In this document: in pieces, positions 50,080 to 58,534 of the stretch
How positions within the stretch are numbered: position 1 is the stretch's first letter
How the letters are laid out: the number at the start of each line of letters is the position of its first letter
Origin: Streptomyces sp. NBC_00523
Lineage (GTDB): Bacteria > Actinomycetota > Actinomycetes > Streptomycetales > Streptomycetaceae
Assembly (NCBI RefSeq): GCF_036346615.1
Contig: NZ_CP107836.1
Location: forward strand, 3,658,001 to 3,722,000
Length of the DNA stretch: 64,000 nucleotides
Direction of reading: 5' to 3'
Made by a program: the position numbers and the translations under genes
Notes under the pieces: model-generated
What the model was told of the DNA's origin: nothing
What the model saw: only the letters and a program-made list of their open reading frames with translations
Database searches by the model: none

Positions 50080-51198
50080 TCAGCGGCGTGACATGTAGAT
50101 GTCGAGCGCCTTGTGGAGCAGCTTGTTGAGCGGGAAGTCCCACTCGCCGAGGTACTCCGCGGCCTGGCCGCCGGTGCCGACCTTGAACTGGATCAGACCG
50201 AAGAGGTGGTCGGTCTCGTCCAGCGAGTCGGAGATGCCGCGCAGGTCGTAGACCGTGGCGCCCATGGCGTACGCGTCGCGCAGCATCCGCCACTGCATCG
50301 CGTTCGAGGGACGGACCTCGCGCTTGTGGTTGGCCGAGGCGCCGTACGAGTACCAGACGTGTCCGCCGACGATCAGCATGGTCGCCGCCGCGACGTTCTC
50401 GCCCTCGTGACGGGCGAAGTAGAGCCGCATCCGGTTGGGGTCCTCGCTGTTGAGGGCCGTCCACATGCGCTGGAAGTAGCCGAGCGGGCGCGGGCGGAAG
50501 CGGTCGCGCTCCGCCGTGATCTCGTACAGCCGCTGCCACTCGGAGAGCTCCGCGTAGCTGCCCTGGACGACCTCGACGCCGGCCTTCTCGGCCTTCTTGA
50601 TGTTGCGCCGCCAGAGCTGGTTGAAGCCCTTGTGGACGTCCTCCAGCGAACGGTTCGCCAGCGGCACCTGGAAGACGTAGCGGGGCTGTACGTCACCGAA
50701 GCCGGCGCCGCCGTCCTCGCCCTGCTGCCAGCCCATCTTCCGCAGCCGGTCGGCGACCTCGAAGGCGCGCGGCTCGATGTGCGTGGCCTCGACGTCCCGC
50801 AGACGCTTCACGTCCGGGTCCTGGATGCCGCCCTTGATGGCCGCGGCGTCCCAGCGGCGGATGACCACCGGCGGGCCCATCTTCACCGAGAAGGCGCCCT
50901 GCTGCTTGAGGTGCGCCAGCATCGGCTCCAGCCAGTCGCTCAGATTCGGGGCGTACCAGTTGATGACCGGGCCCTCTGGCAGGTACGCCAGGTAGCGCTT
51001 GATCTTGGGGAGCTGCCGGTAGAGCACCAGGCCGGCGCCGACGAGCTGACCGGTCTTGTCGAACCAGCCCAGGCTCTCGGAGCGCCACTCGGCCTTCACA
51101 TCCGCCCATGCCGGGACCTGCATGTGGCTGGCCGCGGGCAGACTCTGGATGTAGGCCAGATGCTGCTCTCGGCTGATGGTCCTCAGGGTCAGGCTCAT
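50080..51198 (-). CDS. femX: FemX-type peptidoglycan bridge aminoacyltransferase
   Basis: A 372-residue FemABX-family protein with two GNAT-like domains. Family motifs are HMQVPAWADVKAEWRSESLG, the lipid II-binding YLPEGPVINWY, FNQLWRRNIKKAEKAGVEV, and GHVWYSYGASANHKREVRPSNAMQWRM. It lacks the coiled-coil arm between the halves, as FemX does. FemX uses Gly-tRNA to add the first glycine to lipid II in S. coelicolor, where it is essential for wall cross-linking. GAGGAG precedes the ATG. It heads a minus-strand unit with the racemase-like gene. Confidence 0.92.
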   Translation of the reverse strand: MSLTLRTISREQHLAYIQSLPAASHMQVPAWADVKAEWRSESLGWFDKTGQLVGAGLVLYRQLPKIKRYLAYLPEGPVINWYAPNLSDWLEPMLAHLKQQGAFSVKMGPPVVIRRWDAAAIKGGIQDPDVKRLRDVEATHIEPRAFEVADRLRKMGWQQGEDGGAGFGDVQPRYVFQVPLANRSLEDVHKGFNQLWRRNIKKAEKAGVEVVQGSYAELSEWQRLYEITAERDRFRPRPLGYFQRMWTALNSEDPNRMRLYFARHEGENVAAATMLIVGGHVWYSYGASANHKREVRPSNAMQWRMLRDAYAMGATVYDLRGISDSLDETDHLFGLIQFKVGTGGQAAEYLGEWDFPLNKLLHKALDIYMSRR

Positions 51199-51360
51199 GC
51201 GGGGCGCTCCTCGGCAGGTGTGTCCCCATCGGTCAGGGGCTCCGGCTCTCGCGCCGAAGCCTACTGTGGCCGTGGAGCGAGCTGTCTGGCCCCGTGTGCC
51301 TGTACGCGTGCGGGGGCGGCCCCGTCCGGTGACGGAGCCGCCCGGGCCGGACCCGGGAGG

Positions 51361-51675
51361 TCAGCCGATCACGCCGCCGAAGAGTCCGCCGTGGGCCATC
51401 CCGAGGAAGAACCCGAGGGCGGATGCGCCCATGCCGACGATCAGCGGGAACCTCTCGCGCGTGGTGACGGAGATGTACTGGCCGTACGCCCCCGTGAGGA
51501 TCCCGATGAGGCCCGCCCACGAGCTGAGCAGGTGCAGGTTGTGGAACATCGCCGAGACGAAGGCGAGGGCGCCGAGGACGAGCGTGATCACCACGAGCGC
51601 GCCCTGCAGCGGATGGGGCCTGCCGTCCGTGGCGAAGAGCGAGACGGAGGGGCGGGTCCGCGTTACGTGTGCCAT
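51361..51675 (-). CDS. Small membrane protein
   Basis: A 104-residue protein with three predicted membrane helices: [38 protein letters not shown] and [17 protein letters not shown]. The first ~25 residues are basic. AGGAGG nine bases before the ATG at 51675 is convincing. It is divergent from rpsF and conserved at this place in Streptomyces. I recognise no family or function. Confidence 0.75.
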   Translation of the reverse strand: MAHVTRTRPSVSLFATDGRPHPLQGALVVITLVLGALAFVSAMFHNLHLLSSWAGLIGILTGAYGQYISVTTRERFPLIVGMGASALGFFLGMAHGGLFGGVIG

Positions 51676-51759
51676 GGAGTACCTCCTGGCCGACATGCGG
51701 CGCGGTTGTGGCGCCGCTCACACCCGATGTGTACAGATTGCGTCCCCTGACCACCGGAT

Positions 51760-51924
51760 TTCAACCGGAAGCCGGTCTGCGGGTACTCTGGACGGTCTGC
51801 ACCGGTGTCTGCCCAGGCCCGCATGGACCGCCCCTCCTCATCGAGGGCGTTGTCAGTGGGGGCTGTTTTACTCGGGCACCGTTGCTCAACGCATCACGAC
51901 CCTCCTGCCACGGAACGACCGTGG
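51760..51924 (+). promoter_or_regulatory. Promoter and structured leader of rpsF-ssb-rpsR-rplI
   Basis: TTCAAC (51760-51765), 18 bases, TACTCT (51784-51789) fits a vegetative promoter; the leader is ~160 bases. Near its end a hairpin CCACGG-AACGA-CCGTGG (51908-51924) precedes the ribosome site. Many bacteria regulate rpsF operons by S6:S18 binding to the leader; whether this is that element is open. Confidence 0.5.
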
Positions 51925-51953
51925 CCGCTGAGTCCAAAGGAGGTGGGTTCCAC

Positions 51954-52244
51954 ATGCGTCACTACGAGGTGATGGTCATCCTCGACCCCGATCTCGAGGA
52001 GCGCGCAGTCTCCCCGCTGATCGAGAACTTCCTCTCCGTCGTCCGTGAGGGCGAAGGAAAGGTTGAGAAGGTCGACACCTGGGGCCGTCGTCGTCTCGCT
52101 TACGAGATCAAGAAGAAGCCCGAGGGCATCTACTCGGTCATCGACCTGCAGGCCGAGCCTGCGGTCGTCAAGGAGCTCGACCGCCAGATGAACCTGAACG
52201 AGTCGGTCCTCCGGACCAAGGTCCTCCGTCCCGAGATCCACTGA
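51954..52244 (+). CDS. rpsF: 30S ribosomal protein S6
   Basis: A 96-residue protein that binds 16S rRNA with S18 in the platform of the small subunit. Sequence [20 protein letters not shown], with [17 protein letters not shown] and [14 protein letters not shown], is canonical. The AAAGGAGGTG ribosome site fixes the ATG at 51954; the in-frame extension to 51669 is leader. First gene of rpsF-ssb-rpsR-rplI. Confidence 0.97.
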   Translation: MRHYEVMVILDPDLEERAVSPLIENFLSVVREGEGKVEKVDTWGRRRLAYEIKKKPEGIYSVIDLQAEPAVVKELDRQMNLNESVLRTKVLRPEIH

Positions 52245-52318
52245 GCTTCTAGCTCAGTGGTCATCGGGTTCGAGTAGCAGCAAGCAGCCAGAAGCAATCC
52301 CCGCCGAGAGGTTCATCC

Positions 52319-52921
52319 ATGGCAGGCGAGACCGTCATCACGGTCGTCGGCAATCTCGTCGACGACCCCGAGCTGCGCTTCACCCCGTCCGGTGCGGCGG
52401 TCGCGAAGTTCCGTGTCGCGTCCACTCCCCGCATCTTCGACCGGCAGACCAATGAGTGGAAGGACGGCGAAGGCCTGTTCCTCACCTGCTCGGTCTGGCG
52501 GCAGGCGGCGGAGAACGTCGCCGAGTCGCTCACGCGAGGCATGCGCGTTGTCGTGCAGGGCCGGCTGAAGCAGCGGTCCTACGAGGACCGCGAGGGCGTC
52601 AAGCGCACGGTCTACGAGCTGGATGTCGAGGAAGTCGGCCCCAGCCTCAAGAACGCCACGGCCAAGGTCACCAAGACCACCGGTCGCGGTGGTCAGGGCG
52701 GCCAGGGTGGATACGGCGGCGGCCAGCAGGGCGGCGGTAACTGGGGCGGCGGTCCCAGTGGTGGCCAGCAGGGCGGTGGCGGTGCTCCCGCCGACGACCC
52801 GTGGGCCACGAGCGCGCCTGCCGGCGGCCAGGGCGGGGGCCAGCAGGGCGGCGGCGGAGGCGGCTGGGGCGGAAGCTCCGGCGGTTCCGGCGGCGGCTAC
52901 TCGGACGAGCCCCCCTTCTAG
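52319..52921 (+). CDS. ssb: Single-stranded DNA-binding protein
   Basis: A 200-residue SSB that coats single-stranded DNA and recruits repair and replication proteins. The OB fold ([32 protein letters not shown]) occupies ~120 residues. A long Gly/Gln-rich linker follows, ending in the acidic tip YSDEPPF that binds partner proteins. It lies between rpsF and rpsR, the normal place for the essential SSB of Streptomyces. It works with DnaB, RecF and the clamp encoded in this window. Confidence 0.96.
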   Translation: MAGETVITVVGNLVDDPELRFTPSGAAVAKFRVASTPRIFDRQTNEWKDGEGLFLTCSVWRQAAENVAESLTRGMRVVVQGRLKQRSYEDREGVKRTVYELDVEEVGPSLKNATAKVTKTTGRGGQGGQGGYGGGQQGGGNWGGGPSGGQQGGGGAPADDPWATSAPAGGQGGGQQGGGGGGWGGSSGGSGGGYSDEPPF

Positions 52922-52964
52922 GGAAGCTCGTACCCCCACTTCTTGATCACACAGGAGAAACACC

Positions 52965-53201
52965 ATGGCGAAGCCGCCTGTGCGCAAGCCTAAGAAGAAG
53001 GTCTGCGCGTTCTGCAAGGACAAGACCCAGTACGTGGACTACAAGGACACGAACATGCTGCGGAAGTTCATTTCCGACCGCGGCAAGATCCGTGCCCGCC
53101 GCGTCACCGGCAACTGCACGCAGCACCAGCGTGACGTCGCCACGGCAGTCAAGAACAGCCGTGAGATGGCGCTGCTGCCCTACACGTCCACCGCGCGATA
53201 A
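52965..53201 (+). CDS. rpsR: 30S ribosomal protein S18 (zinc-binding form)
   Basis: A 78-residue protein of the small subunit that pairs with S6. It has VCAFCKDKT and NCTQHQ, a CxxC...CxxH set that can bind zinc; this is the C+ form. Streptomyces often carries a second, zinc-free S18 elsewhere, used under zinc limitation. GGAGAAACACC precedes the ATG. Co-transcribed with ssb and rplI. Confidence 0.96.
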   Translation: MAKPPVRKPKKKVCAFCKDKTQYVDYKDTNMLRKFISDRGKIRARRVTGNCTQHQRDVATAVKNSREMALLPYTSTAR

Positions 53202-53219
53202 GGGAAGGGTGACCGAAAC

Positions 53220-53666
53220 ATGAAGATCATCCTCACCCAGGAAGTCACCGGCCTCGGTGCCGCTGGCGACGTCGTCGACGTCAAGGACGGGTACGCCCGC
53301 AACTACCTGGTTCCGCGTGGCTTCGCCATCCGCTGGACCAAGGGCGGCGAGAAGGACGTGGCGCAGATCCGCCGCGCCCGCAAGATCCACGAGATCGCGA
53401 CGATCGAGCAGGCCAACGAGGTCAAGGCCAAGCTCGAGGCCGTCAAGGTCCGTCTGGCCGTTCGCTCCGGCGACGCCGGCCGGCTCTTCGGCTCCGTCAC
53501 CCCGGCCGACATCGCCTCGGCGATCAAGGCCGCCGGTGGTCCGGACGTCGACAAGCGTCGCGTCGAGCTCGGTTCGCCGATCAAGACGCTGGGCGGGCAC
53601 CAGGTGTCCGTCCGTCTGCACCCCGAGGTCGCTGCGAAGCTCGGCGTCGAGGTTGTTGCTGCCTGA
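53220..53666 (+). CDS. rplI: 50S ribosomal protein L9
   Basis: A 148-residue protein that binds 23S rRNA near L1 and helps keep reading frame. The N-terminal domain [20 protein letters not shown] with [14 protein letters not shown] is canonical; a long helix and a C-terminal RNA-binding domain ([14 protein letters not shown]) follow. It starts 18 bases after rpsR. A strong terminator and then a parS follow the stop. Confidence 0.97.
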   Translation: MKIILTQEVTGLGAAGDVVDVKDGYARNYLVPRGFAIRWTKGGEKDVAQIRRARKIHEIATIEQANEVKAKLEAVKVRLAVRSGDAGRLFGSVTPADIASAIKAAGGPDVDKRRVELGSPIKTLGGHQVSVRLHPEVAAKLGVEVVAA

Positions 53667-53691
53667 TCGGGCCGCACCTCAGCAGAACAGT

Positions 53692-53723
53692 GAAGGGCCG
53701 CACCCTCCGGGGTGCGGCCCTTC
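53692..53723. terminator. Terminator after rplI, next to parS
   Basis: A 14-base perfect inverted repeat (GAAGGGCCGCACCC and complement) with a TCCG loop. It ends three bases before parS site 8, whose TTT may serve as the T run. Confidence 0.9.
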
Positions 53724-53726
53724 GCC

Positions 53727-53740
53727 GTTTCACGTGAAAC
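53727..53740. other. parS centromere site 8
   Basis: A perfect GTTTCACGTGAAAC between the convergent rplI and MATE genes. Confidence 0.95.
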
Positions 53741-53752
53741 ATGCCGAATCGG

Positions 53753-55099
53753 TCAGCGGGTCGCCCCGGTGACCAGCCACTTCCCGGAGCGGGTACGGAG
53801 CCAGAGCGTCGCCATCCGCACGATCATCATCAGCGCCATCGCGCACCACAAGGCGCCGAGCCCGCCGCCCAGAGTGGGGACCAGGAGGGCCGCGGGGGCG
53901 AAGACGGCCAGCGTGACGAGCATGGCCCAGGCCAGGTACGGCCCGTCGCCGGCGCCCATCAGCACGCCGTCCAGGATGAAGACGACGCCGGCGATCGGCT
54001 GGGTGGCCGCCACCACCAGCAGGGCGGGCAGCAGGGCATCCTGGACCGCCGTGTCGCTGGTGAACAGGGGGACGAACAGTGGCCGGGCCAGGACGATCAG
54101 TACGCCCAGGACCACACCGGACGCGATGCCCCACTCCACCATCCGCCGGCACGCCTCGCGTGCGCCCTGTGCATCGTTCGCGCCCAGATAGCGCCCGATG
54201 ATGGCCTGCCCGGCGATGGCGATGGCGTCGAGAGCGAAGGCCATCAGGCTCCACAGGGAGAGGATGATCTGGTGGGCGGCTATATCGGTGTCGCCGAGCC
54301 GGGCGGCGACAGCCGTGGCGATGAGCAGGACGGCCCGCAGCGACAGCGTCCGGACCAGGAGGGGCGCACCCGCCTGGGCGCAGGCCCTGATGCCCGCGGC
54401 GTCGGGGCGCAGGGACGCGCCGTGGCGCCGCGCTCCCCGCACGACGACGACCAGATACGCGGCCGCCATCGCGAGCTGGGCGATGACGGTGCCCCAGGCC
54501 GAGCCGGCGATGCCCAGGCCGGCGCCGTAGACGAGGCCGGCGTTGAGGGCCGCGTTGGCGGCGAAGCCTCCGACGGCGACGTAGAGCGGGGTGCGGGTGT
54601 CCTGGAGGCCCCGGAGTACCCCGGTCGCGGCCATGACCACCAGCATCGCGGGGATGCCGAGGCTGGAGATCCGGAGATAGGTGATGGCGTGGGGCGACGC
54701 CGTGGAGGAGGCGCCGAACACCTCGGTGAGCCAGGGGGCGAGGGGAAGCGTCAGGGCGATGACGGCGACACCGAGCAGGAGCGCCAGCCAGATGCCGTCC
54801 ATGCCCTGGCGGATCGCGGAGGCGAGATCTCCGGCGCCCACCCGGCGGGCGACCGCTGCCGTGGTGGCGTACGCGAGAAAGACGAAGATGCTCACCGCGG
54901 TCGTCAGGAGGGCGGCGGCGACCGCCAGTCCGGCCAGCTGGGGGGTGCCGAGATGGCCGACGATGGCACTGTCGACCATCACGAAAAGCGGCTCGGCCAC
55001 GAGCGCGCCGAAGGCCGGGACGGCGAGCGCGATGATCTCGCGGTCGTGCCGTCGGCGGCGGGAAGACGGGGTTCCCGGTGGCTGGATCATGGCAGCCAA
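53753..55099 (-). CDS. MATE family multidrug/Na+ antiporter
   Basis: A 445-448 residue carrier with 12 predicted membrane helices in two related halves (MOP superfamily, DinF-like branch). It begins EIIALAVPAFGALVAEPLFVMV, with GHLGTPQLAGLAVAAALL. MATE proteins export cationic compounds using Na+ or H+; this one's substrate is unknown. The start may be TTG 55099 (GGAAG six bases upstream) or ATG 55090. Divergent from dnaB across a DnaA-box-rich gap. Confidence 0.9.
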   Translation of the reverse strand: MAAMIQPPGTPSSRRRRHDREIIALAVPAFGALVAEPLFVMVDSAIVGHLGTPQLAGLAVAAALLTTAVSIFVFLAYATTAAVARRVGAGDLASAIRQGMDGIWLALLLGVAVIALTLPLAPWLTEVFGASSTASPHAITYLRISSLGIPAMLVVMAATGVLRGLQDTRTPLYVAVGGFAANAALNAGLVYGAGLGIAGSAWGTVIAQLAMAAAYLVVVVRGARRHGASLRPDAAGIRACAQAGAPLLVRTLSLRAVLLIATAVAARLGDTDIAAHQIILSLWSLMAFALDAIAIAGQAIIGRYLGANDAQGAREACRRMVEWGIASGVVLGVLIVLARPLFVPLFTSDTAVQDALLPALLVVAATQPIAGVVFILDGVLMGAGDGPYLAWAMLVTLAVFAPAALLVPTLGGGLGALWCAMALMMIVRMATLWLRTRSGKWLVTGATR

Positions 55100-55278
55100 T
55101 CTAATCTTCCACAGGTAAGAGATGCAATCGGCTGTGGGTCCTTACATTTGCTTGTCTGTGGGCAACTCTTGCACCGGACATGCGATGATCTCGCCCCGAC
55201 CGCCCAACTTTTTCTCCCCCACAGCCGGTGGACGGGAAAAGCCCAGGTCACAGTGGTATTTGCAGGTGGTCTATGAGT

Positions 55279-55367
55279 TTGTCCACAGTGCTGTCCCCCG
55301 GTCCGTGCACAGGTTCCGAGGGGTTCTCCACAGCATCTGCTCGCTCATCCACAGGGCCTGTGGATAA
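55279..55367. promoter_or_regulatory. Cluster of DnaA boxes upstream of dnaB
   Basis: Within the 450-base gap between the MATE gene and dnaB: TTGTCCACA at 55279-55287 (perfect), TTCTCCACA at 55324-55332, TCATCCACA at 55345-55353 and TGTGGATAA at 55359-55367 (perfect match to TTATCCACA). The last two face each other. Weaker matches lie at 55107-55113 (TCCACAG) and 55157-55165. The rest of the gap (55368-55549) holds the dnaB leader and no gene. Confidence 0.7.
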
Positions 55368-55549
55368 CCAGATTGGCTGACGGTGCGGAGCCGCCTACCG
55401 TAGTCCGGCGCCCCCACCCTGTTTCGGCTCTGCGGCACCGCAGAACTCGACACACCGGAACCGGAGTCGGGGGTCTTGTTTGTCGGTGCCGTGCCGTAAG
55501 AAAGAGGAGCACGGCTAGGTCCGCGGAGCGGACGGGAGGAGGTGGCCGG

Positions 55550-57028
55550 ATGAGCATTCCCGAACCCTTGGACGACCCATGGGCGGACACCGGCCCCAGT
55601 GACCGGCTGCCCGTATCCCGCCAGCGCCGGGGTGAGGACCGGGACCGGGGCGACCGCCACGACCGCGGCCGTGAGTCCACCGACTGGGAGGGCGGTTCCG
55701 CCGGCTTCGAGCGGGTGCCGCCCCAGGACCTGGACGCGGAGCAGTCCGTGCTCGGCGGCATGCTGCTGTCCAAGGACGCCATCGCCGACGTCGTGGAGAT
55801 CATCAAGGGCCACGACTTCTACCGCCCCGCGCACGAGACCGTCTACCAGGCGATCCTCGACCTCTACGCCAAGGGCGAGCCCGCCGACCCGATCACCGTG
55901 GCCGCCGAGCTGGTCAAGCGCGGCGAGATCACCAAGGTGGGCGGGGCGCCTTATCTGCACACCCTGGTCCAGTCGGTGCCGACGGCGGCCAACGCCTCGT
56001 ACTACGCGGAGATCGTCCACGAACGCGCTGTCCTGCGGCGGCTCGTGGAAGCCGGTACGAAGATCACGCAGATGGGATACGCGGCCGACGGCGATGTCGA
56101 TGACATCGTGAACTCGGCCCAGGCGGAGATCTACGCCGTCACCGAGCAGCGGACCAGCGAGGACTACCTGCCGCTCGGCGACATCATGGAAGGCGCCCTG
56201 GACGAGATCGAGGCGATCGGCTCCCGCAGCGGCGAAATGACGGGCGTGCCCACCGGGTTCACCGACCTCGACGCCCTGACCAACGGTCTGCACCCGGGCC
56301 AGATGGTCGTCATCGCGGCCCGTCCCGCCATGGGTAAGTCGACCCTCGCCCTGGACTTCGCCCGTGCCTGCTCGATCAAGAGCAACATGCCCAGCGTGAT
56401 CTTCTCCCTGGAAATGGGGCGCAACGAGATCGCGATGCGTCTGCTGTCCGCCGAAGCACGCGTGGCCCTGCACCACATGCGTTCCGGCACGATGACCGAC
56501 GAGGACTGGACGCGCCTGGCCCGGCGGATGCCGGACGTCTCCGCGGCCCCGCTCTACATCGACGACTCCCCCAACCTCTCCATGATGGAGATCCGGGCGA
56601 AGTGCCGTCGCCTCAAGCAGCGCAACGACCTCAAGCTGGTGGTCATCGACTATCTCCAGCTGATGCAGTCCGGCGGTTCGAAGCGTGCCGAGAGCCGTCA
56701 GCAGGAGGTTTCCGACATGTCGCGAAACCTCAAGCTCCTGGCCAAGGAGCTTCAGCTGCCGGTCATCGCGCTCTCCCAGCTGAACCGTGGCCCCGAGCAG
56801 CGCACGGACAAGAAGCCGATGGTCTCCGACCTCCGTGAGTCCGGCTCCATCGAGCAGGACGCCGACATGGTGATCCTGCTGCACCGCGAGGACGCGTACG
56901 AGAAGGAGTCGCCGCGCGCCGGCGAAGCGGACCTGATCGTGGCCAAGCACCGAAACGGGCCTACGGCGACGATCACCGTCGCCTTCCAGGGCCACTACTC
57001 CCGCTTCGTGGACATGGCGCAGACCTGA
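55550..57028 (+). CDS. dnaB: Replicative DNA helicase DnaB
   Basis: A 492-residue hexameric helicase that unwinds DNA at the fork. The N-terminal domain (QDLDAEQSVLGGMLLSKDAI) follows a ~50-residue charged extension. The RecA-like domain has Walker A ARPAMGKST, then VIFSLEMGRNEIAMRLL, Walker B LKLVVIDYLQLM and ALSQLNRGPEQR. There is no intein. GGGAGGAGG before ATG 55550 fixes the start. Loading is expected to involve DciA (14571-15134). DnaA boxes lie upstream. Confidence 0.97.
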   Translation: MSIPEPLDDPWADTGPSDRLPVSRQRRGEDRDRGDRHDRGRESTDWEGGSAGFERVPPQDLDAEQSVLGGMLLSKDAIADVVEIIKGHDFYRPAHETVYQAILDLYAKGEPADPITVAAELVKRGEITKVGGAPYLHTLVQSVPTAANASYYAEIVHERAVLRRLVEAGTKITQMGYAADGDVDDIVNSAQAEIYAVTEQRTSEDYLPLGDIMEGALDEIEAIGSRSGEMTGVPTGFTDLDALTNGLHPGQMVVIAARPAMGKSTLALDFARACSIKSNMPSVIFSLEMGRNEIAMRLLSAEARVALHHMRSGTMTDEDWTRLARRMPDVSAAPLYIDDSPNLSMMEIRAKCRRLKQRNDLKLVVIDYLQLMQSGGSKRAESRQQEVSDMSRNLKLLAKELQLPVIALSQLNRGPEQRTDKKPMVSDLRESGSIEQDADMVILLHREDAYEKESPRAGEADLIVAKHRNGPTATITVAFQGHYSRFVDMAQT

Positions 57029-57084
57029 CCGGCACCGGGCCGGGAAATGGAGTCGCCTTCCGCCGGTGCGGGCGGTAGTTGTTG

Positions 57085-58470
57085 ATGATGACTTCTCCAG
57101 CTGAACAGTTGCTTCCCGGTACCCGGCGCGCTTTGCTGCACCGCGTCGCCACGGCTCAGGCCGAAGGACGCACCCCTTCTCTCGTCGCCGCCGTGCAACG
57201 AAAGGGACAGGTGGTCTGGGAAGGGGCGCGCAGCTGCGTCGACGGTCACGCCCCGGACTCCGAAACGCAGTTCAGGATCGGGTCCCTCACCAAGACCTTC
57301 ACTGCCGTCCTGGTGATGCGACTGCGTGACGAGGGGCTGCTCGGCCTGGCGGATCCGCTGGAGAAGCACCTGCCCGGCACCGGTGCGGGGGACGTGACCA
57401 TTCATCAGCTGCTCGGCCACAGTGCGGGGCTCGGAGCCGAGACGACCGCGCCCTGGTGGGAGCGGACCCCTGGCAGCCTGCGGCCCACGCTCGCGGACGT
57501 GCTCGATGAGCAGGTCGCGATGCACCCGCCGGGCAACCGGCACCACTATTCCAACCCGGGCTACACGCTGCTCGGTTCGCTGGTCGAGGCCGTGCGCGGG
57601 GCGTCCTGGGAGGAGGTACTGCGCCGCGAGGTGCTGGAACCCCTCGGTATGCACCGGACCAGTTCCTTTCCCCAGGCCCCGCACGCCAGAGGCTGGGCGG
57701 TGCACCCCTGGGCGGACGCCCTGCTTCCCGAACCGGCCGAGGACCTGGGCCTGATGGCGCCCGCCGGACAGCTCTGGTCCACGACCGCGGACCTGCTCCG
57801 CTTCGCGGCCTTCCTCGCCGGAGGTGACGACCGGGTGCTCGCCGCGGCCTCCGTGGAGGAGATGAAGCAGCCGTCGGCCGCTCCCGCACCCGGTGAGTGG
57901 GTCGATCACTACGGCCTGGGGCTGCAGCTGGTCCGGCGCAAGGACCGGACCTTCATCGGGCACACGGGCTCGCTTCCCGGATTCCTGGCCGCCCTCTGGG
58001 TCAGCACCGAGGACGACGTGACGGCCGTGGTGCTCGTCAACGCGACGTCCGGGGTCGCGATCGGCGAGGTGGCCGCCGACCTCGTTGACATCGTCGCCGA
58101 GGCCGAGCCCCGAATCCCTGAGCCGTGGCGCCCGCTGCCCGAGGTGGACGCGGAACTCCTTGCCCTGACCGGGCCGTGGTACTGGGCCACACGCCCCAAC
58201 ATCCTGACGCTGACCGCCGATCGCGGGCTGGAGCTGCGGCAGGTGAACGGGCAGGGCCGGGGTGCCCGCTTCACCGCGCGCCCCGACGGCACCTGGGTCG
58301 GCCTGGACGGTTACTACGCGGGGGAGACGCTGCGGATCGTGCGGAACGCGGACGGCAGCGTGAGCCACCTCGATCTGGGGTCCTTCGTCTTCACACGTGA
58401 GCCGTACGGCCCCGTCGCGGCGGTGCCCGGTGGTGTGGACGAGGAGGGGTGGCGCGGTCTGGGGGACTGA
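57085..58470 (+). CDS. Beta-lactamase-family serine hydrolase
   Basis: About 461 residues with no signal peptide, so probably cytoplasmic. Class C/DD-peptidase motifs are SLTK (Ser67), Tyr-Ser-Asn in HHYSNPGY and the HTG of FIGHTGSLPGF. The C-terminal ~110 residues are a beta-rich domain (lipocalin-like in relatives). Relatives act as esterases or D-aminopeptidases; the substrate is unknown. Two TTG and two ATG codons are in a row at the start; ATG 57085 is taken. It ends at a parS-bearing palindrome. Confidence 0.85.
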   Translation: MMTSPAEQLLPGTRRALLHRVATAQAEGRTPSLVAAVQRKGQVVWEGARSCVDGHAPDSETQFRIGSLTKTFTAVLVMRLRDEGLLGLADPLEKHLPGTGAGDVTIHQLLGHSAGLGAETTAPWWERTPGSLRPTLADVLDEQVAMHPPGNRHHYSNPGYTLLGSLVEAVRGASWEEVLRREVLEPLGMHRTSSFPQAPHARGWAVHPWADALLPEPAEDLGLMAPAGQLWSTTADLLRFAAFLAGGDDRVLAAASVEEMKQPSAAPAPGEWVDHYGLGLQLVRRKDRTFIGHTGSLPGFLAALWVSTEDDVTAVVLVNATSGVAIGEVAADLVDIVAEAEPRIPEPWRPLPEVDAELLALTGPWYWATRPNILTLTADRGLELRQVNGQGRGARFTARPDGTWVGLDGYYAGETLRIVRNADGSVSHLDLGSFVFTREPYGPVAAVPGGVDEEGWRGLGD

Positions 58471-58496
58471 ACCCGGCCGGACACGCCCAGGTACAG

Positions 58497-58528
58497 GTGC
58501 TGCCCGTTTCACGTGAAACGGGCAGCAC
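58497..58528. terminator. 32-base perfect palindrome with parS site 9 at its centre
   Basis: Arms of 16 bases; the central 14 (58506-58519) are a perfect parS. It lies 26 bases past the hydrolase stop and six before the convergent gene's stop, so it probably terminates both transcripts. Confidence 0.85.
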
Positions 58529-58534
58529 AGCCGC

